DNA of 64,000 nt, from NCBI GenBank assembly GCA_027924585.1, contig BSBM01001387.1, forward strand, positions 1,674,001-1,738,000, in the 5' to 3' direction. The notes below the pieces were generated by a model. It did not search any database, was not told the DNA's origin, and worked only from the letters and a program-made list of their open reading frames with translations. Below are positions 10,790-23,251 of the stretch, one piece after another. A program made the translations under genes and the position numbers. Source of the DNA: Larix kaempferi. Its lineage: Eukaryota; Streptophyta; Pinopsida; Pinales; Pinaceae. Every line of letters begins with the position of its first letter. Positions within the stretch are counted from its first letter, which is position 1.

Positions 10790-12155
10790 CTAAACTATTT
10801 GCATCGGGATTAGGAGTGATGGATACTTATTCTTATGGATTCAATCTATTGTAGATTCCTACTTTCAACCAAAATAGTCAATATAAGAACATCTTGACCA
10901 TGTCTCTATCAATTGTAGAGAAATCATGTGTATTAATTATATAACATATCTTACATATAAAAGTTTGGTTTAATTCACAAAACCTATGTTTAAAAGTATG
11001 CCATAGCAAAGTAGCATTCTTCGAAAATACCTTTTAAAACATTTGCTCCAAAAATGTGAGAAATGTGGTTAAATTATATCCATGGATTTACCCTCCATTT
11101 TTATATGAAATAGTATACTCAATAAATTCTAACATTGCCAAGTCAACCTCTGGTTTTTTGGGGAATACAATGAATTGCAACAATATTTTGGTTCAATGTG
11201 ACAGGAGGGGGATGGGGGTGGTACACCTAATCAAGACATTGGGAATGATTGTTGGGAACCTTATAAATTTGACTAGGTCAAGTTTGAATAAATGAATGCA
11301 GTAGGAAGTGTCATTATAAATAATGATTCTAGTATAATTGATCCTAACAGTGTTGCACTATAGGGTGAGTTTGAGGGAAATCCTATTGGTCTATCTAGAG
11401 AAATACAAATACCATGGATTCCTCTAAATACTATAGTAAGGCCTTAAACGCCTATGTGAATTTACACTTTCTAAATTATTTGCATCAGGCTTGGGAGTGA
11501 TGGAAACTTCTTCTTATGGATTCGATTTATTAATGTAGATTCCTACTTTCAACCACAATAATCAATTAATCAATATCAAAACATATTGACCATGTATCAC
11601 ACAAGTGTAGAGAAATCATGGGTGTTTATATAGCGTACCTTACATAGTAAAATTTGGTTTATTTGACAAAATCTATGTTTTAAAGTATGTCATAACAAAC
11701 TAGCATTCATGGAAAATGGCTTTTAAAAAAATTTCTCCAAAAATGTGAGAATTGTGGTTAAATTATATCCATTGATTTACCCTCTATGTTTATATCAAAT
11801 AGTATACTCAATAAATTCCAACATTGCCAAGTCAACTTATGGTTTTTTTGGTAGTACAATGAATTATTTTGACAAGATTTTGGTTCGATGTGGTGGGGAT
11901 GGTGATGGTGGTACACCTAATCATGACATTGGGAATGATTGTTGGGAACCTAAATTTGACTAGGTCGAGTTTGAATAAGTGAATGTAGTAGGAAGTGATA
12001 TTGTAAATAATGATCCTATTATAATTGATCCTAACATTAGTGTTGTACTATAGGGTGAGTTTGAGGGACATCCTATTTGTCATCTAGATGAATACAAATA
12101 CCATGGATTCCTTCAAATACTAGAGTAAGGCCTTAAATCCTACGTGAACGCCCAA
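10790..12155 (+). repeat. Tandem duplication, about 681 bp x 2
   Basis: Copy A (about 10790-11470) and copy B (about 11471-12155) are collinear. Both contain CTAAA[CT]TATTTGCATC at the start, CTTATGGATTC, GATTCCTACTTTCAACCA, an AAAATGTGAGAA motif followed by GTGGTTAAATTATATCCAT, GACATTGGGAATGATTGTTG, and an ending with AGTAAGGCCTTAAA. Offsets stay near 681 bp. Copies differ by many substitutions and small indels, so the event is old. Short frames of 79 and 72 codons begin at the same place (11056 and 11745) and share their N-termini, but neither resembles a known protein. Confidence 0.85.
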
Positions 12156-13650
12156 GTAACTAATGGTTCTCTATGCTTCCTAACTAGGTCAAACTCCTGG
12201 TGTAAAAAAGGAGTGGGACATTGTAATAGTGCTAATAGGAATGATAAGGATCTAATCAAATAAATGAAATGTGTGTGAGGTGTAACAATGTTTGGATTTA
12301 TTTCCCTAGATCACAATATGTAATTTTTATTTAGTATTTTTTTGCATCATGGTTTTCAAAATTAAATCTTGTGTACTATGGATCCAACAACCTTCCACTC
12401 AAATGTAACTAGACCTTCCAAAAGATCTCAACAAATGGTTGTCAATCCATTGAAGATGACAAGTGAAGTAATGAAATAGTATCTTATAGTAAAGGGAACT
12501 AGGGGCATGTCTTGATGGTATTGGTGAATTTTTACAATGGAGAACACTATCTATATTTGTTGGCTTTCTTAGTTGGTTTTCCAATGCAATCCCTATGTTA
12601 TAAATATGTATACATGTTTTCTTCATCGTTGATTTATTCATTTAAATTACAATATATGAGTATTACACAAATAATTTAATGCACATTGAAATTGAAAATA
12701 GGGATACAAAAAATATTCCACAAATTTAATTAAGGTTCGTATTAGTGATTCAACTATTCCATAGGTTGAGGAATTATAGTCATTTCATATCCAAACTCTC
12801 CTTCATACAATATAATTCTGAAGGAAATATTAAGATTTTTGTATGATGTAGGAAATAAATACATGGTGGATTTGATCCTCTCAAAGACATTGAACACATT
12901 TCTAGAGATATTCCATAATTGGTGTGTTAAATTTGAGATTGAAATGATGTTTGAGTCTCCTAGAAACAACATAAGAAGCATCTCCAAATGTACAAGTTAT
13001 GTGAAATATGAAAATTTTGAACCCTCCATTTCGCATTAGAATAATTCATGACTAGTTTTGACACTTTTGAACCCTCCCTTCCCTATTACAACAAATCATG
13101 AATAATATTGAACATCTGTTTGTGTTCCAATTCCCTCTCGATTCCATTCATTATATTTTATGGAAGTATTATGAGGCACAACCCCTTGCTTTTAAATTGT
13201 AATACACAATTACTTTTAATAAGCATTCAAAACTTCATTACTCACCATGAACACGTGAGATAAACATGTTATGTTTTCCATGATGAGGAAGAAAATGTGG
13301 TAGTTCCCCAATAAGTATGAAAACCATTTTTTCCACCTTATAACTCTCTGTAGTTTGAGTTTGAAGTTTCCACCTGTTATTGAGGATGAGATTAGTGATT
13401 TGACAATGAAGTCCTACTTCATTTACAACATTACTATAATATCCCTTTTGATGATATCGAATGAAGCACAAGATCCTTATCGCATACTACATGTTGCTTC
13501 CAAATTTTCTTCACTTTGACAATCCCTTAACCCATTTCAAAGATATGTTAATATGATATTCCTTTTCTAACTATAACTAGTTTCCAAGTCCGTGCAAAAA
13601 ATATTTTATTACTTCCATAGTACTCCAATTCCACAACTCTAGTACCTAAG
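12156..13650 (+). other. AT-rich DNA with no recognisable gene
   Basis: Contains only short overlapping frames on both strands. A small local duplication is visible at about 13010-13110 (two TTTTGAACCCTCC segments followed by similar text). It may include decayed non-LTR element sequence upstream of the RNase H relic, but no RT motif could be read. Confidence 0.45.
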
Positions 13651-13880
13651 GTCGAAACCATGAACCCACCTTAGATTGATAAATCCACCCCTTGGGGCTA
13701 CTTTGATGGATCTAGTCAAAATGAGGGATTACTATGTGGAACTGGCTATATATTATTTATCTCAGATGATCACTACTTTATCGGTAGGAATTTATTGGCA
13801 CAAGGTTCTAATAACTATAGGGAATTGGAGGTTCTAAAAATTATGGATATTGAAATCATACATAAAAATTATTTTTAGGT
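13651..13880 (+). pseudogene. RNase H-like domain relic (plant LINE-associated type)
   Basis: In the frame starting at 13651 the translation after one stop (13672) reads PWGYFDGSSQNEGLLCGTGY and, further on, GSNNYRELEVLKIM, up to a stop at 13878. The spacing FDGS...CGTGxxLFISDDxxF...GSNNYxELxxL matches the plant RNase H fold used by some LINE elements and host-like RNase H proteins: the first catalytic Asp is in FDGS and the Glu is in the NNYxE motif. The C-terminal half is missing. It is most likely the 3' end of a dead non-LTR element; no RT was found next to it. Confidence 0.65.
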
Positions 13881-14347
13881 TTGTTCCTTCTAAAACCCCC
13901 CTTGAAAGTCATGAGAATTGAACTTTTTACAACATACTTTAAAACAACGACTTAAAAAATAACATTCTCTTGACTTTTGGGAGGGGTTTTAGAGAATCTC
14001 CTTGAAACATATAATTACCGGTGGTCTTTCTAAAACCCAACGCTTAAAAGTCATGATAATTTTACAACTGGAGGAAGGTTTTAAAAACAACTTGAAAGTT
14101 CAATTCTCAATACTTTTGGGGCACCTTTAGAGGGTCTTCAAACAACCCCCTTAAAAAAAAGTCATGAGAATTGAATTTTGGGGGTGTTCTTTAAAAAACT
14201 GACCCCAAAACCCCAATTCTCATGACTTTTTTTGGGTGGGTGGTTTAAAAAGCCGCCTTGAGAAGGACCTTTAGGGGGGTGTTTCAAAGCTTCCCCCCCA
14301 AAAAAATTCACGACAGTTGGGATTTTGGTTGTGTATTTAAAACAACC
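13881..14347 (+). repeat. Homopolymer-rich degenerate repeat, left half
   Basis: Blocks of the type AAAAGTCATGAGAATTGAA and its reverse complement CAATTCTCATGACTTTT alternate with runs of C or G (for example CCCCCCAAAAAAATTCA) and with TTTAAAA[CA]CAACC motifs. The same grammar resumes at 25601, so the two halves are one sequence split by the copia insertion. The repeat has no coding potential. Confidence 0.75.
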
Positions 14348-14858
14348 TATTAGAAAAATATGATCGCAGAACAATAACAATAAACAAGATTCAAATACAA
14401 ATCACATAAAACACATTACAATAGAGACACCAATATAACGTGGTTCACCCAATATGGGCTACATCCACACAAAAATTTCAAGTCCTTATTATTATACCAT
14501 CTAGCAAATGAAGGGATACAACTTGCAGCACATCCGTTGTGACTTCCTCTTCACTCTCTCACAATCTCTCTTATACAATCAGATATCTTTACAGTGCTAC
14601 AATACATTACATAGTCATATTACAATGTATTCCTTTTAAAGGGGAATTACCATGGGAAAATACCACGGGCTATCCAAAACCATGGGCCTGTAATCTATTG
14701 GCCAAGAAAACAACCCAAAAATTTCTTACGGGGGCTTCGCCCCTAGACCTCCCGTTGGGGTGAGTGTATATTCCACCTGCATATCATATAAAATGGGGGG
14801 TAAAAACACGGCTAAAACAACATCTCTGAATCAAGAAGATCAAGCTCCACAACCAACA
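14348..14858 (-). repeat. C1 3' LTR
   Basis: 511 bp. On the plus strand it runs from TATTAGAAAAAT (mutated TGTTAG) to CCACAACCAACA. It matches the right LTR from 18908 through blocks such as TGGTTCACCCAA, CCTTATTATTATACCATCTA, AAGGGGAATTACCATGGGAA and a GC-rich snapback (GGGGGCTTCGCCCC) at about 14730. A polypurine tract lies on the internal side. Confidence 0.85.
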
Positions 14859-14875
14859 ATCTCCCAATTGGAGAC
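14859..14875 (-). promoter_or_regulatory. C1 polypurine tract
   Basis: On the minus strand the sequence reads GTCTCCAATTGGGAGAT directly before the LTR. C2 has the matching GTCTCCAAGTGGGAGAT at 19788-19804. It would prime plus-strand synthesis. Confidence 0.7.
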
Positions 14876-14929
14876 CGATCACAGCAGCTCCGTCGTTGCT
14901 GCACTTGCTGTACTATGCTATGAACCTTG

Positions 14930-17900
14930 GTCTTGAAAAATTTCTCATATTCACCTTCATGATAGAAGGCCAACTGAAACCGAGTAGGAACTCAATTTCT
15001 CTCTTGTTACTACCTTTGTCAACATGTTTGCAGGATTCTGGCTAGTGTGTATCTTTTCCAACTTCAACAGTTCATCTTCCAGAATAAAGCATATGAAGTG
15101 GTACTTGAGCTATATATGTTTAGTCTTAGAATGGAAGGTTGAGTTATTTCCGAGATGAACGGCACTTTGGATGTCACTATACAACCTTTTATCCTCCTTC
15201 TTCTTACCCAATTCCTCCATGAACCTATGCAACCAAATCATATATTTACTAGCCTTTGTAACAACAACATACTATATTTCTGTTGTTGAAAGTGCAACAA
15301 CCTTTTACATCTTTGAAATCCAACTTAGTGTTGTTCCACCTACAGTAAAAGCATACCTTGTGGTGCTCCTCCTGATGTCTTTATCACCTGCCATATCTGC
15401 ATCAACATATCCCTTTAGAATAGTGTCTGAACCTCCAAAACATAATGCATGTGTGGTAGCACCTCGCAAATACTTGAGCATCTACTGTACTTCCTTCCAA
15501 TGTTCTTTGTCTGGATTGTTCACATACCTGCTCACAACTCCCACTGCATGTGCAATATCTGACCTTGTGCACACCATGGCATACATCAAGCTGCTAACTG
15601 TTGATCAATAGGGAACCTTGTACATGTAGTCTATCTCTTCCTATGTATTGGGACACATCTCCTTACTTAGTTTGAAATGGATGGCCAAAGGTGTACTGAC
15701 TGGTTTTGCATTCTGCATTATGAACCTCTCCAAAACCTTTTATATGTACTCACCTTGAGACAATGTTAATTTGTGATTTTTCCCGTCTCTTGTAATTCTC
15801 ATACCAAGGATTTGCTTTGCAACACCTAAATCCTTCATCACAAATGAATTAGCTAACTTCCTTTTGGGCACATTTATATACTGCATGTTAGACCCTACAA
15901 CAAGCATGTCATCCACATACAATAACAAGATAATATATATTTCATTATCTAGCCTCTTGAAATAAACACAGTGGTCAGAATGACATCTACTATAACCTTG
16001 TTCTGTCTTAAACCTGTCAAATTTCAAATATCACTTCCTTGGAGCTTGCTTCAGGCTATACAAGATCTTGTTCAACCTGCATACCAAATTCTCCTTTCAT
16101 TTGACTTCATACCCCTGTGGCTACTGCATATAAATTTCTTCCTCCAAATCTCCATGGAAAAAGGATGTTTTTACATGTAACTGTCCAAGATGAAAATATT
16201 ATATTGCCACTAGAATTAAAATAGTTCTAAGTGAAGTCATTTTAACAACAGGAGAAAACATTTCATCAAAATCTATACCTTTCTTCTGTGCAAACCCCTT
16301 TACAACAAGTATGGCCTTGTACTGCTTCTTTCCTCCATCTTCTTCCTTCAGCATGTAATCCCATTTATTCTGCAATGCTCTTTTTCCTGCAAGCAATTGA
16401 AGCAAATCACAAGTTTGGTTTCTTACCAACAAGTCCATCTCCTCATTCATGCCTTGCTCCCACTTCTTTCTAGTTTCCACCTGCATTGCTTCTTCATAAC
16501 ATTTTGGTTCACCAAAATTAGTCATTAATAAATAATACAATGAAGGAGAGAATTGTTCAGGAGGTCTATCTAAACTGGTAAATATTCTAACACTTACATG
16601 AGTTTCAAGTACCTGCTACTATTCTTGATTTTCCAGCACCTTTGGAACTTCATTTTCTTTGATTTCATCAAGCACTATGTGCTCTGTGTTTTCCTTTTCC
16701 AGTTTCTTTCCCTGTAACTGATCTTTATTCATGACCTTTTCATTGAACACCACATCTATACTCCTAATTATTTTGTTATTTTCATAATCCCATAAGCAAT
16801 AACCAAAATTATCAACCCCATATCCAATAAAGGTACATTTCTTGGATTTAGCCTCAAGTTTTGTTCTATTTTATTTATCAATATGGACAAATGCTTCACA
16901 ACCAAAAGTTCTTAAAAAAGATTAGTTTTTCTTTTTATCTGTCCATTCCTCCTTTGGAATACCATCATCCAAAGCACTTGAAGGCTCTCTATTTATTAAG
17001 TAAACAACAGTATCTATAACATCTTCCCAAAACTGTAAGGGAAACCCTGCATGCAATATCATACATGTTGCACGCTCCATGATTGTTTTGTTCATCCTTT
17101 CTGATACATCATTTTTCTTGTGGTGTTCCTAGGACTATATTCTCTCTATGAATCCAATGGTATGAAAAGTAACTATCAAACTCATTGCCACAGTATTCAC
17201 CTCGATTATAAGATCTGAGACACTTCAACCTTTTTCCTGTTTCATTCTCAACCAAATCTTTCAATTTCTTGAAAGTAGAAAACACATCAGATTTCTATCT
17301 ACTGCAATAAACCCAAGTTTTCCTAGTTTCATCATCCATAAATGTAATGTAATAATGATAGCCACCAAGATATTGTACCTGAGCCAGTCCCCATCTATCT
17401 GTATGCACGAGCTCTAACTTCTCACTATTCTTTTGTTTCCCAACCCTGATAAATATGACTCTCTTCTATTTTCCATAAAAACAGTTCTCGCAGAATTCAA
17501 AACTTTCCTACTTTAGATCTGGCAGCAACTTCCTTGAGTGGATAATCTACATCCCCTTCTCACTCATGTGGCCAATCCTATGATGCTATGATGTTGTATC
17601 TGTTCTTGTGGAAGCTAAATAGATAGAATAGTCAGTATTATGAGGAAATAAATACAACATACCTATCCTGTCTCCTTTTGCTATCACCATCGATTGTTTT
17701 GTGATCTTCCACCACATCTCTCTAATCATAGATAAACAACCACCATTTCCCAACTGTCTTGTTGAGATCATATTTCTTTTCATAGAAGGAATATGCCTTA
17801 CATCTTTCAGCAACCATTCACCATTCTTTAACTTTATTTGTACCTTACTCATTCGAACAATTTTACATGGTTCATCCTCACCCAATAAAACATGTCCAAA

Positions 17901-18832
17901 ATTGCCTAGAATATAATCATAAAATAATTTACTATGGCGTGTAGCATGACATGAAGCCCCTGAATCTACTACCCAATAATCATTAGTATTATCTTATGCA
18001 GAAATCAAAGCATCTTGTTACACATCACTTGCTACATTTTCTTCCTGAGTAGTTTACTCTTAAACATCTCCTTTCTTCTTTAGATATATGCCGTCTTTCT
18101 TCATATGTCCTTTCTTTCCATAGTTCCAGCACTCTATCATTCCCACTCTAGAATTAGATATGCCCTTTTAGACGTGTTGCAATTACCTGGGCTCTTTCTT
18201 CTCTCCCTTTTTCTTCCCATGCTCTCCATGGTCAACGTATTACCTGATGTCTCACCTGTGCTTTTCCTTTGCATTTCCTCATTAAGAATAACACCAACAA
18301 CATCATTAATTTTCAAATTTTTTGAACTAGAAACAGAGTTACTTACAACCATGACTAAGCTATTCCAACTTTTTGGCAATGAACACAAGATTAGAAGAGC
18401 CCTAACCCCATAGTCAAAGTTCACTTTTACAAAACTTAGTTGATTTGTAATTGTATTAAATTAATTTAAAAGATCAGCGATAGATCCACCTTCTGACATC
18501 TTCATATTAAACAAATGCTTCATTAGAAATACCTTCTTGGAGGCTGAGGCTTTTTCATACAACTTACCCAATGCATTCATGAGACCCTCCGTTGTATTTT
18601 ATTTTGAGATATTTAAAGCCATCGATGAAGTGAGGAACAATCGCATTGTTCCTATTTCCTTTATTTCAAGAACCTCCCATTATCCGTCCTTCATAGTCGC
18701 CGACAGTTTCGATTTTCCTCCCAATGGTAGGAATAGATCCTTCTAATACAAATAGTCCCTCATTTGCATCTTCCATAAATGGTAGTTTTGGACGTTAAAT
18801 TTCTCGACCTTAAACTTTGCTTCTTCTACCAT
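14930..18832 (-). pseudogene. C1 gag-pol, Tork-like copia, decayed
   Basis: Reading down the minus strand from the ATG at 18832: gag (FKVEKFN start; conserved LILCSLPKSWNSLV at about 18370-18400); a damaged zinc knuckle (CWNYGKKGHMKKDG, two Cys lost, about 18080-18130); retropepsin with intact DSGASCHAT (about 17960); GAG-pre-integrase; integrase core (17000-17430) with stops; RT (15740-16540) keeping LLLYVDDM; RNase H (about 15150-15480); and a C-terminal MLTKV ending near 14960. Many stops and frameshifts interrupt it. Order PR-IN-RT-RH is the Ty1/copia hallmark. Unlike C2, it keeps the stretch after HTD in the integrase. Confidence 0.85.
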
Positions 18833-18891
18833 TTCTCCCACTCGAACTAGGAACCCTTCTTTCCTATGAGTTTATATTCCAAATAGACCTT

Positions 18892-18905
18892 TGGCTCTGA
18901 TACCA
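18892..18905 (-). promoter_or_regulatory. C1 primer binding site
   Basis: The minus strand reads TGGTATCAGAGCCA, complementary to the 3' end of initiator Met tRNA, two bases inside the 5' LTR. Confidence 0.85.
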
Positions 18906-18907
18906 AT

Positions 18908-19390
18908 TGTTAGAAAAATAGGATCGCAGAGCGATACAAATAAATAATGTCAAATATAAATCCTAGAGAGACAACAATATAATGTGGTTCACCCAAGATG
19001 GGATACGTCCACACAGAAATTTTCAGTCCTTATTATTATACCATCTAGCAAATTAAGGGATACAACCTGCAACACATCCACTGCGACTTCCTCTTCACTC
19101 TCTCATAATCTCTCTTACACAATCAAATATCTTTACAATGCTATAATACATTACACAAACATATTACAATGACTTCCTTTTAAAGGGGAATTACCATGGG
19201 AAAATACCATGGGCTATCCAAAACCATGGGCCTATAATCTGTTTGCCAACAAAACAACCCAAATTTTTTTTTCGGGGGATTCGCCCCCGAACCCCTGTCG
19301 AGGGATCGCTGGCCCCCAGACCCCCTACCAGGATGAGTGTACAGTACGCCTGCATATCATATAAATCTTGGGTACAAACATGGTTGAAAT
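18908..19390 (-). repeat. C1 5' LTR, main part, interrupted by C2
   Basis: Starts TGTTAGAAAAAT on the plus strand and matches 14348-14830. It includes a GC-rich snapback at about 19273-19290 (GGGGGATTCGCCCCC). The match stops at 19390, where C2 begins, and resumes after C2. Confidence 0.85.
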
Positions 19391-19787
19391 TGTTAGAAAA
19401 ACAGGATCATAGACCAATAACAATAAACATAAATGCAAATATAATCACACATACACATTACAAGAGAGACACAGATATATCATGGTTCACCCAACTTGGG
19501 CTACATCCACACTAAATTTTCCAGTCCTTATTATTATTCCATCTAGCAAAGTGAAGGGATACAACCTGTAGCACAACCGCTGCACTTCCTTTTCAATGTC
19601 TCACATTCTCTCTTCTGATCTAAGAGATCTTTACAATGCATAAAACCTAATACATCAACCCTAGCCATGTTACAATGTCTTTCTTTTATAAGGGAAATAC
19701 AATGAGAAAATACCACAGGTTACCCAAAACCATGGGCCCGAGACAATATCATCTATGAGACTGGAAGATCTGGCTCCACAACCAACA
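19391..19787 (-). repeat. C2 3' LTR
   Basis: 397 bp, plus-strand ends TGTTAG and CAACCAACA. It matches 25157-25553 over its length, and is shorter than the C1 LTR, lacking the GC-rich snapback segment. Confidence 0.9.
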
Positions 19788-19859
19788 ATCTCCCACTTGG
19801 AGACTGATCACAACAACACCACAGCTGTTGTACTTGTTGGATCTTGGAATTGGCAACTT

Positions 19860-20274
19860 TCTCATCTTCACCTTCATGCTAGAAGGCCAACTAAAACCAA
19901 GCAGGAACTCAGTTTCTCTCTGGTCACAACCTTTGTGAACATGTCTGCAGGATTCTGGCTAGTATGTATATTTTCCAGCTTCAACAGTTCATCTTCCAGA
20001 ACATAGCGTATGAAATGGTACTTGAGTTGTATATGTTTAGTCCTGGAATGGAATGCTGAATTCTTAGCAAGATGAATGGAACTCTAGCTGTCACTATACA
20101 ACCTTCTCTCCTTCTGCTTCTTACACACTTCCTCCATAAACCTCTGCAACCAAATCATCTCTTTACTAGCCTCTGTAACAGCAACATACTCTGCTTCCAT
20201 TGTTGAAAGTGTAGCAACCTTTTGCAATCTCGAAATCCAACTTACTATTGTTACACCTACAGTAAACACATACC
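19860..20274 (-). pseudogene. C2 RNase H, C-terminal part
   Basis: Resumes after the insertion with YVFTVGVTIVSWISRLQKVA, then LSTMEAEYVAVTEASKEMIWLQ, the RNase H segment containing the conserved Glu and Ala-Glu-Tyr. It ends in a C-terminal tail near the polypurine tract. Combined with the piece at 21667-21790 it makes a full RNase H, so the insertion cut the domain in two. Confidence 0.8.
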
Positions 20275-21661
20275 TAATGAGTCCCCATTTCAGGTATCTG
20301 ATAGTTTCTTTTCCCACCAGAAAACACAAGAGAGGTAAAAAAGATACACTTGTTAGTGGGAAAATTATTTACCTTAATAATTTAATGAAGTGTTTAAAAT
20401 ATTATTTCTGTTATGTTTTGAAAAGCGTTGCTATGAGCTAATTGCATGTAAAATGAGGTTGGATGAGCAGGTGTAGGTGTACTAAAGGATAACACGTGGA
20501 TCAAGTGGAGAATTGGAAGGACATCACCAAACTCAGCACCTTTTTCCTGAATTATAGAGAACGAACTCCTGTTCAAAAGTGAATCGACAATTAGACATTT
20601 TTGTTAGGTTAAGCATTAGGATTTTATAAATATGGACCTCTCGGGTAGCGAGAGTCCCTTGCTGCTATTTTGAAGAATTATTGTTTACGTTTAAGACTAT
20701 CAAGACAGTTGTGTTACAGACCTGGTTTTTAGACTATGAAGTTTCTATTTTAAATAAAGACTTGATGTTATCTACAATTCAACATTTATAAGTTCTTTTC
20801 ACTCCTAAGTACGGGTTGGAGAGGGCCCCTCCAACACGTAGGTCAGGAGATCTTGCAGTACAGGTATTTCTCATTATGTGTTGTGAATTGATTGAATCTA
20901 TATTGCAGATGAGAGTATTCTAAATAGTGTCTAAATAACATGATTTAAATTCTATAGTGGTTGATCACTTCTGATTCCGTAGTTCATTACAACGCATTCT
21001 GTAGTATGATAATGCTGTGTCTGTAGTCCTGTAGTAGCATTCCGTTGAGGCATAATTAAACACGCATTTCGCTATATACTTGCATTTATTTCTGAAGCAG
21101 CAATCTAGATCGTCAGTTTATGTATTCGTTTCATTATTAGAACTGCTTATAGAGATTGATCCCTTTCAATATTTATTGGTTACATGATTTGATTAATGAT
21201 TGCAGCATTAGATAATGGCATTCCGAATTTAGCTTTATCCTTAGATTATGTTAGTTCAGACTGTGAGTTTTATGCATTCAATTTACAGTAAGATTAAAGG
21301 CCAAGCTTTCATTTCTTTAGAATAGGTCTGTTATAATTCCAGCATTCAATTTCATTGAATAATTTTTATTGTTTTCAGCAAATTAATTCTTAAAATTAGA
21401 TTGACTATTTCCTGCATTCAAATTCTTATCCATAGATTTCTTGCTTTCAATATTTGATTTCTTAGCATAGGAATTTATTTTCCGTAGATTAACAATCATG
21501 TTTACAATTGATACAAATACCTAACTTCGACAGAGACTCTCCTAGAAGAGCACATATAGTGCCAGTGCCTCTAAAGTTTGTATGTCCCCTGGTTTGATAA
21601 TTAAAGTAAAAAGCTCCTAGTCTAGCTGCCCTCATTAGGAACCCATACTTAGAGCTCACCA
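20275..21661 (+). mobile_element. 1.39-kb insertion in C2 RNase H, probably a solo LTR
   Basis: The sequence interrupts an otherwise collinear C2/C1 alignment. It is flanked by ATACC at 20270-20274 and 21662-21666, a perfect 5-bp duplication as LTR elements make. It is non-coding but has LTR-like signals in plus orientation: a TATA-like TATAAATA at 20625-20632 and AATAAA at 20753-20758. The ends are not classical TG/CA (TAATGAG start, CTCACCA end), so the solo-LTR reading is not certain. A 9-bp inverted repeat (CCTAATGAG at 20273-20281, CTCATTAGG at 21632-21640) lies at or near the ends. Confidence 0.65.
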
Positions 21662-21666
21662 ATACC

Positions 21667-22670
21667 ATGTGGTGCTCTTCCTGTTATCCTTATCACCTGC
21701 CATATTTGCATCAACATATCCCTATAGAACAGTGTCTAAACCTCCAAAACATAATGCTTGAGTGGTAGTACCTCTCAAATACCTGAGAATCCACTGTACT
21801 GCCTTCCAATGTTCTTTACCTGGGTTGTTCATATATCTACTCACAACTCCCACTGCTTATGCAATATCTGGTCTTGTGCACACCATGTCATACATCAAGC
21901 TGCCAACTGCTGATGAATAGGGAATCTTGGACATGAATTCTGTCTCTTCCTATGTCTTGGGACACATTTCCTTACTTAGACTGAAATGTCTGGCCAAAGG
22001 TGTACTAACTGGTTTTGCATTCTTCATTATGAACCTCTCCAACACCTTTTGTATGTACTCACCCTGAGACAATGTCAATTTATGATTTTTTATGTCTCTC
22101 GTTATTCTCATACCAAGGATTTGATTTGCAGCACCCAAATCCTTCATCGCAAATGAATTAGCTAGCTCCCTTTTGAGTACATTTATATCCTGCAGGTTAG
22201 ACCCTGCAACAAGCATGTCATCCACATACAATAACAATATAATATATCTTTCATTGTCTAGCATATTGAAATAAACATAGTGGTCAGAATGACATCTACT
22301 ATAACCTTGTTCTGTCATAAACCTGTCAAATTTTAAATACCACTACCTTGGAGCTTGCTTCAATCCATACAAGCTTTTTTTCAACTTGAACACCAAATTC
22401 TCCTTACATTTGACCTCGTACCCTTGTGGCTGCTGCATATATATCTCTTCCTCTAAATCCCCATGGAGAAAGGTTGTTTTCACATCTAACTGTTCAAGAT
22501 GCAAATCTTCTACTGCCACTAGACGTAAGATAGTCCTAATTGAAGTCATCTTATCAAGAGGAGAAAATATTTCATCAAAATCTATACCTTTCTTCTGTGC
22601 AAACCCCTTTATAGCAAGTTTGGCTTTGTACCGCTTCTTGCCTCATTCTTCTTCCTTCAACCTGTAAATC
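21667..22670 (-). pseudogene. C2 reverse transcriptase and start of RNase H
   Basis: RT pieces at 22549-22343 ([20 protein letters not shown] and [10 protein letters not shown]) and 22318-21950 (the catalytic LLLYVDDMLV, then KDLGAANQILGM) are separated by one stop near 22343. The catalytic Asp pair is intact. From 21950 to 21667 the connection and the first part of RNase H follow (ILRYLRGTT, GYVDANMAGDKDNRKS), where the element is interrupted by the 1.39-kb insertion. Confidence 0.85.
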
Positions 22671-23251
22671 CATTTGTTTTGTAATGCTCTTTTACCAGCA
22701 GGCAAGTGAACCAGATCCCAATTCTGGTTTCCTAGCAATGAGTCCATCTCCTCATTCATGCCTTTCTCCCACTTCTTTCTAGTTTCCACCTACATTGCTT
22801 CTTCATAACATTCTATTTCACCAGCATCAGTCATCAATAAATAATACATTGAAGGAGAGTATCATTCAGGGAGTCTACTTAATTTGGTAGATCTTCTTGC
22901 AGCTGCAGGAGTTTCAGGTACTTGTTGTTGTTCTTGGTTTTCTGGCACCTTTGGAGCTTCATTTTCTTGAATTTCATCAAGTACTGTGTACTATGTATTT
23001 TCCTTTTCCTGTTTCTTTCCCTACAACTGATCTTTATAGATGACCTTTTCATTGAATATGACATCTCTACTTCTAATGCTTTTGTGATTTTCATAATCCC
23101 ATAAACAATAACCAAAATCATCAACCCCATATCCAATAAAGGTACATTTCTTGGATTTAGCTTCAAGCTTTGTTCTATTTTCTTTATCAATATGGACAAA
23201 TGCTTCATAGCCAAATGTTTATAGAAATGAGTAGTTTACATTTTTATCTGT

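Noticed and set aside
9346-13650. Host gene exons in the featureless left-central region
   Set aside because: No frame of convincing length, no splice-bounded conserved domain and no RNA gene could be recognised on either strand.
20084-20329. RYLK motif at the start of the C2 RNase H frame as genuine copia sequence
   Set aside because: The real RYLRG block of C2 is at about 21770; the similar residues at 20275-20329 come from the inserted DNA by chance.
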